NCBI GenBank assembly: GCA_913775095.1
Contig: CAJYIW010000019.1
Coordinates: forward strand, 248,001-312,000
Direction: 5' to 3'
DNA: 64,000 nucleotides
Source of the DNA: an uncultured Siphonobacter sp.
GTDB taxonomy: Bacteria; Bacteroidota; Bacteroidia; Cytophagales; Spirosomataceae
Below the pieces are notes generated by a model. It had not been told where the DNA came from, ran no database searches, and worked only from the letters and a program-made list of their open reading frames with translations. Positions 1 to 9,001 of the stretch are shown here, piece after piece; the first letter of the stretch is position 1, and each line of letters opens with the position of its first letter. The position numbers and the translations under genes were made by a program.

Positions 1-880
1 CATTACTTCCGGAGCGACCGAGGCTCTTTTTGCTGCTATCTCGGCGGTGGTAAGGGCAGGGGACGAGGTCATCGTCTTTGAGCCGGCTTACGACAGTTAT
101 GTGCCCGCCATTGAACTCAACGGTGGAATTCCGGTCTTCGTAAGCCTGCAAGCTCCTGACTTTGAGGTAAACTGGTCGGAAGTGTCCGAAAAAATAACGG
201 ATCGTACCCGGCTGATGATCATTAATACGCCGCATAACCCGACGGGGCAGGTATGGACCAGACAGGATCTGGATCAGCTAGCAACGCTGGTTAAAGACCG
301 CGAAATCTATCTGATCGCCGATGAAGTGTACGAGCACATTACCTTTGATGGCATTGCTCATGTTTCCGTAGCCCGGCACCCGGACTTGTTTGATCGGACC
401 TTTGTCTGTAGTTCGTTTGGAAAAACCTTTCACGTAACCGGCTGGAAAGTGGGCTATTGCCTGGCTCCGGCAGCTTTGAGTGCCGAATTCCGGAAAATTC
501 ATCAGTACCTGACCTTTAGTACCGTTACGCCCATTCAGTATGCTCTGGCAGAATACCTGAAGCAACCCGATCATTACCTTTCCGTTACCCGGTTTTACGA
601 AGAAAAAAGAGATTTCTTTCTGAATAATCTGGAAGGCTCGGCCTTTCGGTGGAAGCCCTCGCAGGGTACGTTCTTTCAGAGTCTTTCCTACCAGGGGTTA
701 AGCGAAGAAGGAGACGCAGAACTGGCCATTCGCCTGACCCGTGACTACGGCATTGCCTCCATTCCAACTTCGGTGTTTTACCAGAACAGGAACGATCAGA
801 AGTTACTACGTTTCTGCTTCGCCAAAGACCGGGATATTCTGGAGCAGGCCGCCGAACGATTGCTGAAAATCCAATGGTAA
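1..880 (+). CDS. PLP-dependent class I/II aminotransferase, YbdL/methionine aminotransferase-like (5' end outside window)
   Basis: The reading frame is open from base 2, so the gene starts upstream of the window; the GTG at 47 is internal. The N-terminal visible segment ITSGATEAL is the PLP phosphate-binding region, NTPHNPTG and the DEVYEHI aspartate follow, and SSFGKTFHVTGWKVGY holds the Schiff-base lysine (codon 422-424). The C-terminal LRFCFAKD arginine would bind the substrate carboxylate. The order and wording of these motifs match the E. coli YbdL group of methionine/aromatic aminotransferases, which act in the cytosol with 2-oxoacids as acceptors. The neighbours give no pathway context. 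The family is secure; the exact amino donor is inferred. A strong hairpin terminator follows. Confidence 0.9.
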   Translation, partial: ITSGATEALFAAISAVVRAGDEVIVFEPAYDSYVPAIELNGGIPVFVSLQAPDFEVNWSEVSEKITDRTRLMIINTPHNPTGQVWTRQDLDQLATLVKDREIYLIADEVYEHITFDGIAHVSVARHPDLFDRTFVCSSFGKTFHVTGWKVGYCLAPAALSAEFRKIHQYLTFSTVTPIQYALAEYLKQPDHYLSVTRFYEEKRDFFLNNLEGSAFRWKPSQGTFFQSLSYQGLSEEGDAELAIRLTRDYGIASIPTSVFYQNRNDQKLLRFCFAKDRDILEQAAERLLKIQW

Positions 881-904
881 ATGATTCATAATCAGATAAA
901 AACT

Positions 905-938
905 AAAAATGCCGCCGGAAGATCCAGTGGCATTTTTT
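905..938. terminator. Intrinsic terminator between convergent genes
   Basis: AAAAATGCC and GGCATTTTTT are complementary arms around a 15-nt loop, with a T run on one side and an A run on the other. It can serve the aminotransferase on the plus strand and the redoxin gene on the minus strand. Confidence 0.75.
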
Positions 939-1024
939 ACCTTGATTGCATACACACTTACTTAAAGTCAATTTCTGTAGGTAGACAGAACATTGTTTTG
1001 GTTAAGTAAAATCTTAGGTTCGAC

Positions 1025-1639
1025 TTAACGATTCGCATACAGAGCCGCAAGCAGAGCTCGGGCATCAGGCGTTAATTCGAGGTTATCATCAACAAAATCA
1101 TAGACAATTTTTCGCTGACGGTTAATGACATACACGGCTGGGATATAGGCGTCTTCCGAAATACCGGAAATGCGTTCCCAAAGGGGATGAAAATCAGAAT
1201 ATACCCCGAAGCTTCGGGCAATCTGGTTATGGCGATCATAGGCCAGGTTAAAGTCCAGATCTTCAGAATCAGCCAGTTGCTGTAATAAAGGAGCTGGCTC
1301 ATTGGATAAGACCAGTAATTCACCTCCCAATCCTTTGATGCTTTGATTCAAGCCTTGCAGGAAACGTAAATGCTTCGGTGCATAGGCGTTCCAGCAGGGG
1401 CAATAGAAGCTCAGTACCAAAGGCTTTTGTTGCACCAGTTCGGCCAGACTAAGCTCAGACTGACTCTGAAACTGATCGGCCAGTGAAGCATTCCAAACAC
1501 CGGAATTTACTTTTAATGAGAACGAAGGAACCATCTGGCCTCCCTTGAAAGGACTCACCCGTTCCGGACGTTTATGAATCAGAGGCTTAATTTTTACCGT
1601 ATTGAGTTGCCCCGCTTCATCTTCGATTTCGTATAACAT
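1025..1639 (-). CDS. Redoxin / AhpC-TSA-like thioredoxin-fold protein
   Basis: The 204-residue protein has an N-terminal extension of about 45 residues and then a thioredoxin-fold domain. The segment LVLSFYCPCWNAYAPKHLRF has a CPC pair where peroxiredoxins and AhpC/TSA proteins carry their redox cysteine after the first beta strand; the usual PxCT context is absent. The later VLSNE, LDFNLAYDRHNQIARSFGV and AVYVINRQRKIVYDFV follow the AhpC/TSA pattern of strand, helix and product strand. No signal peptide is visible, so it is probably cytosolic. It lies alone between convergent and divergent neighbours. A peroxiredoxin-like or thiol-disulfide role is inferred; the unusual CPC spacing leaves the chemistry open. 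Confidence 0.75.
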   Translation of the reverse strand: MLYEIEDEAGQLNTVKIKPLIHKRPERVSPFKGGQMVPSFSLKVNSGVWNASLADQFQSQSELSLAELVQQKPLVLSFYCPCWNAYAPKHLRFLQGLNQSIKGLGGELLVLSNEPAPLLQQLADSEDLDFNLAYDRHNQIARSFGVYSDFHPLWERISGISEDAYIPAVYVINRQRKIVYDFVDDNLELTPDARALLAALYANR

Positions 1640-1675
1640 GGCTTCAATGAATTTACGTTAGGAGGATGCGATCGG

Positions 1676-1746
1676 TGGCTGTGGCGGGACTCGAACCCGC
1701 GTCGGAAGCTTTGCAGGCTTCTGCCTCACCACTCGACCACACAGCC
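1676..1746 (-). tRNA. tRNA-Cys (GCA)
   Basis: Read on the minus strand, the acceptor GGCTGTG pairs with CACAGCC, the anticodon stem GAAGC/GCTTC encloses CTGCAAA (anticodon GCA), and the T arm is GCGGG-TTCGAGT-CCCGC. CCA is not encoded. The base after the acceptor stem is A, whereas most bacterial tRNA-Cys have U at the discriminator position. Confidence 0.93.
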
Positions 1747-1993
1747 CGTGTCTTCGTTGGATGATGCAAATATATATGAAAATATATTATCTATAGAATT
1801 AGTAGAGTAATAAATTTTTTAAATTTTTGATACGCTGAAAACAGTTCAGGAGGAAGCTCAATTAGAGACTTGATTATCAGTAAGCTACCCCAAGAGCTTT
1901 CCTGATCCCTGTTTTATGAATCGAAACTCTGGGAAATTAATACAGATAGCACATCAGTTAAAGACGACCAGTGCTGAATTCTGATGGAATGAT
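1747..1993. other. Gene-free AT-rich spacer
   Basis: The stretch between the tRNA-Cys gene and the nucleoside phosphorylase terminator holds no open frame with coding character. Its upstream part must contain the tRNA promoter on the minus strand, but no clear -7/-33 pair was picked out. Confidence 0.5.
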
Positions 1994-2031
1994 AAATAAA
2001 CAGAGCTGTCAGCTTTGGAATGGCAGCTCTG
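1994..2031 (-). terminator. Intrinsic terminator of the nucleoside phosphorylase gene
   Basis: CAGAGCTGTCA and TGGCAGCTCTG form an 11-bp stem with one G-U pair and a 9-nt loop. On the minus strand it is followed by TTTATTTAT. Confidence 0.75.
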
Positions 2032-2057
2032 CTTAAAATGGATAATAGGATTTCTGA

Positions 2058-2927
2058 TCAGCTAAGCCAGTCCAGCGTATCACGGATGAGTTTCTGCACT
2101 ACCTGTTCCGGATTCGGTGAAAACTCATTGCTAACCCGGTTGGCCACAATGGCACTCAGGGAAAGCATGTCATGACCCAGCAATTTCCCAAAAAGGTAAT
2201 AAGCCGCGGTTTCCATCTCAAAATTGGTAATGCGGTTTCCGTTCCAGTTGAATTGCTGGAGTATATCAATGCTATTCAGAATTTTCGGTGCTAACCGCAG
2301 ACTCCGGCCCTGAGGAGCGTAAAAGCCCGGGCAGGTGAGGGTAATGCCCGAGAATACATTGGGAATCAGTCGGGTCGTAAAGCCATCCAGTAAGGATTGA
2401 GAGCTATCTACGGCATAAGGCTGTAAACGCAATTGCAGGGTGTTCTTCAATTCCTCGCAAAACTCAGGGTACCACAACGATTCATCGGTATCGTAAAAAT
2501 CAAGCAGTCCGTCCAGACCTACGCCTGAGCTGGAAGCCACCACCGAGCCTACCGGAATATCGTACTGTAAGCTGCCCGACGTACCGATTCGAATGATTTT
2601 TAAAGGGTTCAGAGCGGCGGCGGGTTCCCGGCGTTTCAGGTCAATGTTACGGACGGCATCAAGCTCGGTCATGACAATCTCGACGTTATCCGAACCGATA
2701 CCCGAGGAAATGACGGTCAATCGTTTTCGGCCAATGGATCCCGTGTGGGTAACAAATTCCCGGTGCTGTTTTTTTACCTCTATTCGATCGAAGAACTGAG
2801 AGATCATATTGACCCGATCGGGGTCACCTACCACAATAACGGTATCGGCAAGATCCTCAGGTAGTAATCTCAAATGATAAATACTACCGTCAGGATTAAG
2901 AATTAATTCAGAAGCTGGATAGGGCAT
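2058..2927 (-). CDS. Nucleoside phosphorylase (uridine phosphorylase-like)
   Basis: This 289-residue protein belongs to the PNP/UDP family that cleaves nucleosides with phosphate to base and (deoxy)ribose 1-phosphate in the cytosol. VIVVGDPDRV near residue 30 is the phosphate-binding loop, HTGSIGRKRLTVISSGIGSDN is the family strand-turn segment, IRIGTSGSLQ gives the GTSG phosphate-contact motif, and NFEMETAAYY holds the ribose-binding M-E pair. ExxTMEMA-like glutamate and the terminal SNEFSPN region fit uridine/purine phosphorylases. It stands as a single gene with its own terminator, divergent from the FGGY kinase. Pyrimidine against purine preference cannot be told from sequence. Confidence 0.88.
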   Translation of the reverse strand: MPYPASELILNPDGSIYHLRLLPEDLADTVIVVGDPDRVNMISQFFDRIEVKKQHREFVTHTGSIGRKRLTVISSGIGSDNVEIVMTELDAVRNIDLKRREPAAALNPLKIIRIGTSGSLQYDIPVGSVVASSSGVGLDGLLDFYDTDESLWYPEFCEELKNTLQLRLQPYAVDSSQSLLDGFTTRLIPNVFSGITLTCPGFYAPQGRSLRLAPKILNSIDILQQFNWNGNRITNFEMETAAYYLFGKLLGHDMLSLSAIVANRVSNEFSPNPEQVVQKLIRDTLDWLS

Positions 2928-3064
2928 GGCTTTTACAAATCAATGAAACTGCTATGTTTGAGAAATATTAAGAAAGTCGGAGGGATCTCCTGCCGTCTAA
3001 ACTAAACAGAATTATACCAAATCCTGTCTTCAGGCGGAAGGTATACATTAATCAGATCAAAACG

Positions 3065-4531
3065 TTGGAATACTGGATTGGCGTAGACATAGGTACTACA
3101 AATACAAAAGCCGTAGCCTTCACGGATGCTGGTGAGGTGGTAAGTCATTATAACCAGGGCTATGAAATGATTCACCCGGAGCCAGATTTCAGCGAAATGG
3201 ATGCTGAAATCATCTGGAGTGCGGTGAAATATTGTCTGGAAGAAGTACTGGCCGAGCTGGACGGCCCCGTAAAAGCTGTTACCTTCTGTGCGGCCATGCA
3301 CAGTGTGATGGCCGTTGATTCGGCAGGAAAACCTACGACTAATCTGGTGATCTGGGCGGATAACCGGGCGACGGAAGAAGCTGATAAGTTAACTTCCAGT
3401 GATTTGGGCCGGCAAATTTATGAAGCCTGCGGCACGCCCCTGCATCCCATGATTCCGCTTTGCAAGTTCATGTGGTGGCAAAAGCACCAGCCCGATCTGA
3501 TTGACGAGGCATATAAGTTTGTAGGAATCAAGGAATTTATCTGGTATAAACTTACCCGCGAATGGGTCATTGACTATTCGCTGGCTTCGGCTACGGCCAT
3601 GTTTGATATTCATGAGCTGGTCTGGAATGAGCTGGCTCTGGAAACGGCCGGTGTTATTACTGAAAAGCTTCCCAGGCCCGTTTCTCCATATTACTCCGTC
3701 GAGGCCATTCAGCCCGATTCGCTGCAATTGGACGAATCCGCACAATCAAAAATCAGCTCGACCCGGTGGGTAATCGGAGCTTCGGATGGATGTCTGGCCA
3801 ACTTAGGTACGGGAGCCGTAACGCCCGGCCGGGTGGCCATTACCATCGGCACCAGCGGAGCCGTTCGGGTTAGTGCGAACAAACCCATTCTGGATGGACA
3901 CAAACGAACCTTCTGTTACCTGCTGGATGAAGATATATTCATTATTGGCGGTGGCACCAACTCGGGTGGGGTGGTGTTTCAGTGGTTTAAGGATGGCTTC
4001 TTCCCGGACAAATCCGAAGATGAGTTAACCGAACTGGCCGACCGCATTCCCACCGGAGCGGAAGGTTTGCTCTTTTTACCTTATTTGCTGGGGGAACGGG
4101 CTCCCATCTGGAACGTACACGCCAAGGGCAGTTTCTACGGCTTAACCCTTCAGCACACGGCCGCTCATTTTGCCAAAGCTGTGCTGGAAGGCATCTGTCT
4201 GCATACGTATTCCATTGTCCGGATTCTGGAAGAACGCGAGTCGATTCATGAAATCTACGCTTCGGGAGGTTTTGCCAAAAGCGAACGCTGGTTACAACTG
4301 CTGGCGGACGTTTGCGGAAAAAGGGTTTGCCTGCCCGAAAGTGTAGAAGCCGGAGCCTGGGGAGCGGCCCTGATGGGAATGAAGTCGACGGGATCCATTC
4401 AGGATTTTCAGGAAAAACTGAAGGACCTGAAAGTAAGCCGCACTTTCGAACCCGATACTGAGAAAACAGCCGTCTATCAGGACGTGTGCCGACGGTTTAT
4501 GAAACTATACGAAGTAACGAAATCAGTTTGA
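3065..4531 (+). CDS. FGGY-family carbohydrate kinase, gluconokinase-like
   Basis: The 488-residue protein carries the FGGY N-terminal ATPase strand WIGVDIGTTNTKAVAF, the DNRA motif IWADNRATEEAD, and the C-terminal GGGTNSGGV and ASGGFAKSERWLQLLADV adenosine-binding segments. These match gluconate/xylulose kinases that phosphorylate a sugar acid or ketose with ATP; the wording is closest to FGGY gluconokinases. The start is a TTG at 3065, because no in-frame ATG lies upstream and the next Met would remove the phosphate-1 motif. It overlaps the convergent GNAT gene by 9 bp at the 3' end. The substrate is an inference. Confidence 0.87.
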   Translation: MEYWIGVDIGTTNTKAVAFTDAGEVVSHYNQGYEMIHPEPDFSEMDAEIIWSAVKYCLEEVLAELDGPVKAVTFCAAMHSVMAVDSAGKPTTNLVIWADNRATEEADKLTSSDLGRQIYEACGTPLHPMIPLCKFMWWQKHQPDLIDEAYKFVGIKEFIWYKLTREWVIDYSLASATAMFDIHELVWNELALETAGVITEKLPRPVSPYYSVEAIQPDSLQLDESAQSKISSTRWVIGASDGCLANLGTGAVTPGRVAITIGTSGAVRVSANKPILDGHKRTFCYLLDEDIFIIGGGTNSGGVVFQWFKDGFFPDKSEDELTELADRIPTGAEGLLFLPYLLGERAPIWNVHAKGSFYGLTLQHTAAHFAKAVLEGICLHTYSIVRILEERESIHEIYASGGFAKSERWLQLLADVCGKRVCLPESVEAGAWGAALMGMKSTGSIQDFQEKLKDLKVSRTFEPDTEKTAVYQDVCRRFMKLYEVTKSV

Positions 4532-5005
4532 CGTAAGGTCCAGTTTCATATATACCACTTCCGAAGTGGGATTGAAGACATAAGGTTCAGTAGAAACAAA
4601 ACCCAGCGACTGATACAGGCGAACGGCGGAGGTAAGTCGTTCGAGGCTGTCCAGTTTCATGGTATGGTATCCGGCCTGCCGGGCAAAATGGATGACTTCG
4701 CTGGCCAAGGTTCGGCCCAGGCCTGTCCCGCGTTGGGTAGAATCCACAAACAGACGTTTCATTTCACACACGCCGGGTTCTTTCAGTGGTTTCAGAGCGA
4801 CGCAGCCAACGGCCTGACCGGTTTCATCTTCCGCCAGAATGACGCAGCCCCGGGGTGCCCCGTATAACTCCGGCAACGTTTGTAATTCGTGGTCGAAATT
4901 CTGGAAGGAAAGATCAAGGCCCAGGCCCTTAGCATACTGATTGAAAATAAGTCGGATTTTATCGAGGTCTTCCGGAGAAAAATGGCTGTATCGCAGGGTA
5001 ATCAT
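4523..5005 (-). CDS. GNAT-family N-acetyltransferase
   Basis: The 160-residue protein has the GNAT fold order: VGCVALKPL (beta 4), CEMKRLFVDSTQRGTGLGRTL with the RGTGLG acetyl-CoA pyrophosphate loop (motif A, near residue 95), and YQSLGFVSTEPY (motif B). It would transfer acetyl from acetyl-CoA to an unknown amine in the cytosol. Its 3' end overlaps the kinase gene by 9 bp in the convergent sense. The substrate cannot be deduced. Confidence 0.85.
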   Translation of the reverse strand: MITLRYSHFSPEDLDKIRLIFNQYAKGLGLDLSFQNFDHELQTLPELYGAPRGCVILAEDETGQAVGCVALKPLKEPGVCEMKRLFVDSTQRGTGLGRTLASEVIHFARQAGYHTMKLDSLERLTSAVRLYQSLGFVSTEPYVFNPTSEVVYMKLDLTSN

Positions 5006-5085
5006 TACTAATAGCAGGTTTGGTACGCAGGAATTTCGATTCCGTTCGGAGAAGATTTGGAAACGTTATATCTAATCAATTATAC

Positions 5086-5121
5086 AAAAGCCCGTCCTGA
5101 AACGTTTCAGGACGGGCTTTT
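5086..5121. terminator. Perfect-palindrome terminator
   Basis: AAAAGCCCGTCCTGAAAC folds on GTTTCAGGACGGGCTTTT with runs of A and T at both ends. It closes the molybdenum hydroxylase operon on the minus strand. Confidence 0.9.
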
Positions 5122-5140
5122 AATTATTGGAATTAGTGGC

Positions 5141-7393
5141 TTACTCAATTACCAGATCTTCCATAATGATCTTATCCAGCGTAACGGGTAATTCATGAAT
5201 CCGCTTTCCGGTAGCGTGGAAAATGGCATTCACAATGGCCGGAGCAACCCCTACAATACCGATCTCACCCAGCCCTTTAATGCCCATGGGATTGACGACA
5301 TCGTCGTTTTCTTCCACGAAAATGACGTCCAGTTCAGCTGGAATATCGGCATTGACAGGAATGTGATACTCGGCGTAGTTATGGTTCATAAAGCGGCCAA
5401 AGTTCGAGTCAACTTCGCTTTCTTCCTCCAGAGCTTTACTGATACCCCATACCATGCCACCCAGAATCTGACTGCGAGCCGTTTTAGGATTCAGAATTTT
5501 GCCCCCGGCAATGGCACTGACCATGCGACTGACCCGAACCGTTCCGAAATCTTCATCCACGCGAACTTCCACAAACACGGCCGAATGCGTATTACGGGCA
5601 TAAGGCATTTGCTTGATCATATTTGGAACGGCCGTAGAGGTATCTTCCAGGTAATTCTCTCCCGATTGTTTCAGAATATCCGAGAAAGAAATGCAGATTT
5701 CGGGATCGGCTTTGAGGCGAATGCTGCCGTCAGCAAATTCCAGATCCTCCTCCGGGCGATCGGCCAGTGGAGCGTAACTGGTTCGGGAAAGCAGCTTCAG
5801 CAACCGCTCCCGGATGTTTTCACAGGTAATCCGAACGGCATTTCCTACGGACGCGGCCGTAGCCGAACCTCCTTCCAGGTAAGCCAGGGGGAGAGACGTA
5901 TCGCCCAACTTGAAGGTAACGTTCTCCATGGCAAGGCCCAGGGTTTCCGCCGCGATCTGGGTCATGATGGTATAGGTACCCGTTCCAATATCGGAGGTAC
6001 CACTGCTGACCGTCAGTTTTCCATCGGCGGATAAAAAGGCTTTGGCTCGGGATGGAACGAACATGGCATCCCACATGCCGGTTGCCATACCCCAGCCAAT
6101 TAAGGTTTTTCCCTCCCGCATGGATCGCGGCTCGGGGCTTCGTTTGGACCAGCCAAATTTCTCAGCTCCCTGCTGGAAACAGGCTTTGAGTTCTTTGCTG
6201 GAATAAGGTTTGCCTTTGTTGGCGTCTTCTTCCGTATAGTTTTTCAGTCGTAACGCAATCGGGTCCATTTTGAGCTTATACGCCAGCTCATCCATGGCAC
6301 ATTCAATGGCATATACGCCCGTCACTGCTCCGGGAGCCCGCATGTCCAGCGGCGTGTATAAATCGCCCGGAATCAGCTTGTAATCGTAAGAGACGTTTTC
6401 ACACTTGTACATGGCCCCCGACCAGTCTACGACGGTTTCGGTGTAGTTCTCAAAACGGGAAGTCTCGCAATAGGCCGCGTGGTTAATGGCTTTCAGCGTA
6501 CCATCCTGAGAGGCCCCCAGCGAAAGCTTCTGAAGCGTGGCCGGACGATGTCCAAAGGAGAACATCTGCTGACGGGTAAGCGTCACCCGAACCGAACGTT
6601 TCAATTCCAGAGCGGCCAGAGTCGCCATGAAAAGCTGATACTGAGGCCGCAGGCCCGAGCCAAAAGCCCCTCCTACAAACGGAGAAAGGATGCGTACCCG
6701 TTTTTTGGATAAACCGAAAATGCCGGTCACATAACTTTGACTGTTGAAAACGCCCTGCGTCTTATCATAAATAGTGAGATGATCATCAGCTTCGTAAATG
6801 ACCGTCGACGCGTGCATTTCCATGGGGTTATGGTGCTGGGCTCCGTGGTAATAACTGGTTTCCAGCCGAACGTCAGAGGCTACGAACTCCTTAACGAAAT
6901 TGCCACGATTTTTGGGTTTTTTATAACCCTGTTTGCCCTTGCCGGGATCAAAGGCCTGGTCCAGATGATCCCGGATTTCTACTTCGACCGGGCCTTCTGT
7001 TTCATAATCAATCTTAACCAGTGTAGCCGCGTACCGGGCCAGTTCAAAGGTTTCGGCAACCACTAAGGCTACGGGCTGCTGACTGAACTTGATTTCCGCA
7101 TTGTTCAAAGGACGGAAGGGCGAACCCGGCGGCGAATCCTGATCTTTGTAACTCTTGTCAAACCAGGCTAAACCCGAGACGTTTTCGTGCGTAAATACCT
7201 GAATTACACCCTTTAAAGCCAGAGCCTCTGAAGAATCGATGGATGTGATTTTTCCTTTGGCAATGGTGCTGGATACCACCACGCCGTACGCTAAATCTTC
7301 CGTCTGAAATTCACCGGCGTATTTGGCTTGTCCGGTTACTTTGGCCCGCCCGTCTACCCGACGGGTTGCTTGGCCGATGTATTTATTACTCAT
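5141..7393 (-). CDS. Xanthine/aldehyde dehydrogenase family, molybdopterin-binding large subunit (PaoC/YagR type)
   Basis: The 750-residue subunit holds the molybdopterin cofactor of a molybdenum hydroxylase. RRVDGRAKVTGQAKYAGEF begins the N-terminal aldehyde oxidase a/b hammerhead domain, VGGAFGSG is the Moco-contact loop, and GLGEIGIVGVAPAIVNA near the C-terminus carries the catalytic glutamate that activates water for hydroxylation. The length and short linker fit the heterotrimeric PaoABC/YagTSR group that oxidises aldehydes, rather than the single-chain eukaryotic XDH. It is last in a three-gene operon whose genes overlap by 4 and 1 bp. PaoA in E. coli is Tat-exported, but no Tat signal is visible on this small subunit, so the complex is probably cytosolic. 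Cofactor insertion proteins of the XdhC type are not in the window. Confidence 0.92.
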   Translation of the reverse strand: MSNKYIGQATRRVDGRAKVTGQAKYAGEFQTEDLAYGVVVSSTIAKGKITSIDSSEALALKGVIQVFTHENVSGLAWFDKSYKDQDSPPGSPFRPLNNAEIKFSQQPVALVVAETFELARYAATLVKIDYETEGPVEVEIRDHLDQAFDPGKGKQGYKKPKNRGNFVKEFVASDVRLETSYYHGAQHHNPMEMHASTVIYEADDHLTIYDKTQGVFNSQSYVTGIFGLSKKRVRILSPFVGGAFGSGLRPQYQLFMATLAALELKRSVRVTLTRQQMFSFGHRPATLQKLSLGASQDGTLKAINHAAYCETSRFENYTETVVDWSGAMYKCENVSYDYKLIPGDLYTPLDMRAPGAVTGVYAIECAMDELAYKLKMDPIALRLKNYTEEDANKGKPYSSKELKACFQQGAEKFGWSKRSPEPRSMREGKTLIGWGMATGMWDAMFVPSRAKAFLSADGKLTVSSGTSDIGTGTYTIMTQIAAETLGLAMENVTFKLGDTSLPLAYLEGGSATAASVGNAVRITCENIRERLLKLLSRTSYAPLADRPEEDLEFADGSIRLKADPEICISFSDILKQSGENYLEDTSTAVPNMIKQMPYARNTHSAVFVEVRVDEDFGTVRVSRMVSAIAGGKILNPKTARSQILGGMVWGISKALEEESEVDSNFGRFMNHNYAEYHIPVNADIPAELDVIFVEENDDVVNPMGIKGLGEIGIVGVAPAIVNAIFHATGKRIHELPVTLDKIIMEDLVIE

Positions 7394-8379
7394 GCGTGAT
7401 GATCGTTTACCAGAGCTTCCGAAAGAGCCCGAATGATGGCTCGTTTCGCCAGTTCAATCTTGAACGTATTATGTCCATACCCCTGAGCATTAGCCAGAAT
7501 GGTTTCCGCCAGTTGCTCGAAATTTTCCGGCGTTGCTTTCCGGCCTTTCAATAAGGATTCTGCTCCCCGATCCCGCCAGGGTTTGTGAGCCACGCCTCCC
7601 AGGGCCACGCGAACATCCGTAACGGTATCACCTTCCAGGTCCAGAGCAGCGGCAACCGATACCAGTGCAAAAGCGTAGGATTGGCGATCCCTGATTTTGA
7701 TGTACGTGAAGTGGTCTGAAAATCCTTGGGAGGGCAATTCAATTTCAGTAATTAATTCATCGGGCTGAAGCGTATTGTCTTTTTCAGGATTCATCTCCGG
7801 TAACCGATGAAAGTCCGTGAAAGCAATGCTTCGATCTCCGCCTTTACCACTCACATGAACCGTAGCATCCAGAGCCGCCAGAGCTACGCACATATCCGAA
7901 GGATGGGTAGCAATGCATTCAAAGCTGGTACCCAGAATGGCGTGAATTCGGTTGTAGCCATTAATGGCTGAACAGCCCGAACCGGGTTCCCGTTTATTGC
8001 AGGGAGTGGCTGTATCGTAGAAGTAGTAACAACGGGTTCGTTGCATCAGGTTACCACCGTTGGTGGCCATGTTGCGTAATTGCGGAGAAGCTCCGGAAAG
8101 AATGGCTTTCGCCAGCAGGGGATACCGCTCCTCAATGAGGGGATGATAAGCCGTTTCGGCATTGGTCATCATGGCACCCAGCCGCACGCCGCCCGATTCT
8201 GTTTCTTCAATGGTATGAAAGGGAAGATGATTCACGTCAATTAAAAGCTGTGAATGCATTACACTCTCTTTCATCAGGTCGATCAGATTGGTTCCTCCGC
8301 CGATGTAGTTAGTACCTTCGGTTTTCTCCTCAAGGGCGGTATCAACGCCATCAGCTCTGGTGTAGGAAAAAGGATTCAT
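7390..8379 (-). CDS. Molybdenum hydroxylase FAD-binding medium subunit (PaoB/YagS type)
   Basis: The 329-residue subunit passes electrons between the 2Fe-2S subunit and FAD. TNYIGGGTNLIDLMKE is the FAD pyrophosphate loop, MATNGGNLMQRTRC is the second FAD loop, and the cluster of cysteines in TRCYYFYDTATPCNKRE and PGSGC matches the extra 4Fe-4S site known in the PaoB group. IKIRDRQSYAFALVSVAAAL is the C-terminal CO_deh_flav_C segment. The ATG at 8379 overlaps the stop of the upstream gene, and its own stop overlaps the next start (ATGA), so translation is probably coupled. Confidence 0.92.
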   Translation of the reverse strand: MNPFSYTRADGVDTALEEKTEGTNYIGGGTNLIDLMKESVMHSQLLIDVNHLPFHTIEETESGGVRLGAMMTNAETAYHPLIEERYPLLAKAILSGASPQLRNMATNGGNLMQRTRCYYFYDTATPCNKREPGSGCSAINGYNRIHAILGTSFECIATHPSDMCVALAALDATVHVSGKGGDRSIAFTDFHRLPEMNPEKDNTLQPDELITEIELPSQGFSDHFTYIKIRDRQSYAFALVSVAAALDLEGDTVTDVRVALGGVAHKPWRDRGAESLLKGRKATPENFEQLAETILANAQGYGHNTFKIELAKRAIIRALSEALVNDHHA

Positions 8380-8897
8380 CAGGCGTTCCTCCCTTCTTTA
8401 GTCATGACCTCTTCAATGGCATCTACAATATTGGTGTAGGCACCGCAGCGACAGAGATTGCCGCTCATTAATTCCCGTATTTCACTGGGGTTATGAGCTT
8501 TGCCTTCGTTGATCAAACCTACCGCCGAACAGATTTGTCCGGGGGTGCAATAGCCACACTGAAATGCATCATGTTCGATAAAAGCCTCCTGTAGGGGATG
8601 AAGTTCGTCGCCTTTGGAGAGACCTTCAATGGTCTGAATATCATTTCCTTCCTGCATGACGGCCAGAGTAAGGCATGAGTTAATGCGTTTCCCGTTGACC
8701 AGAACCGTACAGGCTCCGCATTGCCCGTGATCACAACCTTTTTTTGTACCGGTCATGTCCAGGTGTTCGCGTAAGGCGTCGAGTAAGGTTGTCCAGGGTG
8801 CGAGAGAGATGCGTTTTTCGGTGCCGTTAATTTTTAGGGTAATCGGGCTCGCCGACGAAACTCCAGGTCGGGTTTCCGTTTCAATGACTAGGGACAT
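8379..8897 (-). CDS. Molybdenum hydroxylase 2Fe-2S small subunit (PaoA/YagT type)
   Basis: The two plant-ferredoxin and alpha-helical cluster sites are both intact: CDHGQCGACTVLVNGKRINS for cluster II and CGYCTPGQICSA with NLCRCGAY for cluster I. The open frame runs back to a TTG at 8939, but the ATG at 8897 (MSLVIETETRPG) is preferred because it gives a normal length of 172 residues. It is the first gene of the operon with the FAD and molybdopterin subunits. No twin-arginine signal is seen, unlike E. coli PaoA. Confidence 0.92.
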   Translation of the reverse strand: MSLVIETETRPGVSSASPITLKINGTEKRISLAPWTTLLDALREHLDMTGTKKGCDHGQCGACTVLVNGKRINSCLTLAVMQEGNDIQTIEGLSKGDELHPLQEAFIEHDAFQCGYCTPGQICSAVGLINEGKAHNPSEIRELMSGNLCRCGAYTNIVDAIEEVMTKEGRNA

Positions 8898-9001
8898 AGC
8901 TTTAAGGTTTCGTTGGATAATGATTATCCCGGCCGTCAAAAACCATGTTCCAACTGGTAATTTCTCTTTTATGGTAATTATTACCCCAGCCAGGAAAAGA
9001 A

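Noticed and set aside
5195-6034. Plus-strand 279-residue frame opposite the molybdopterin subunit
   Set aside because: It is antisense to a clearly coding gene and has no recognisable domain.
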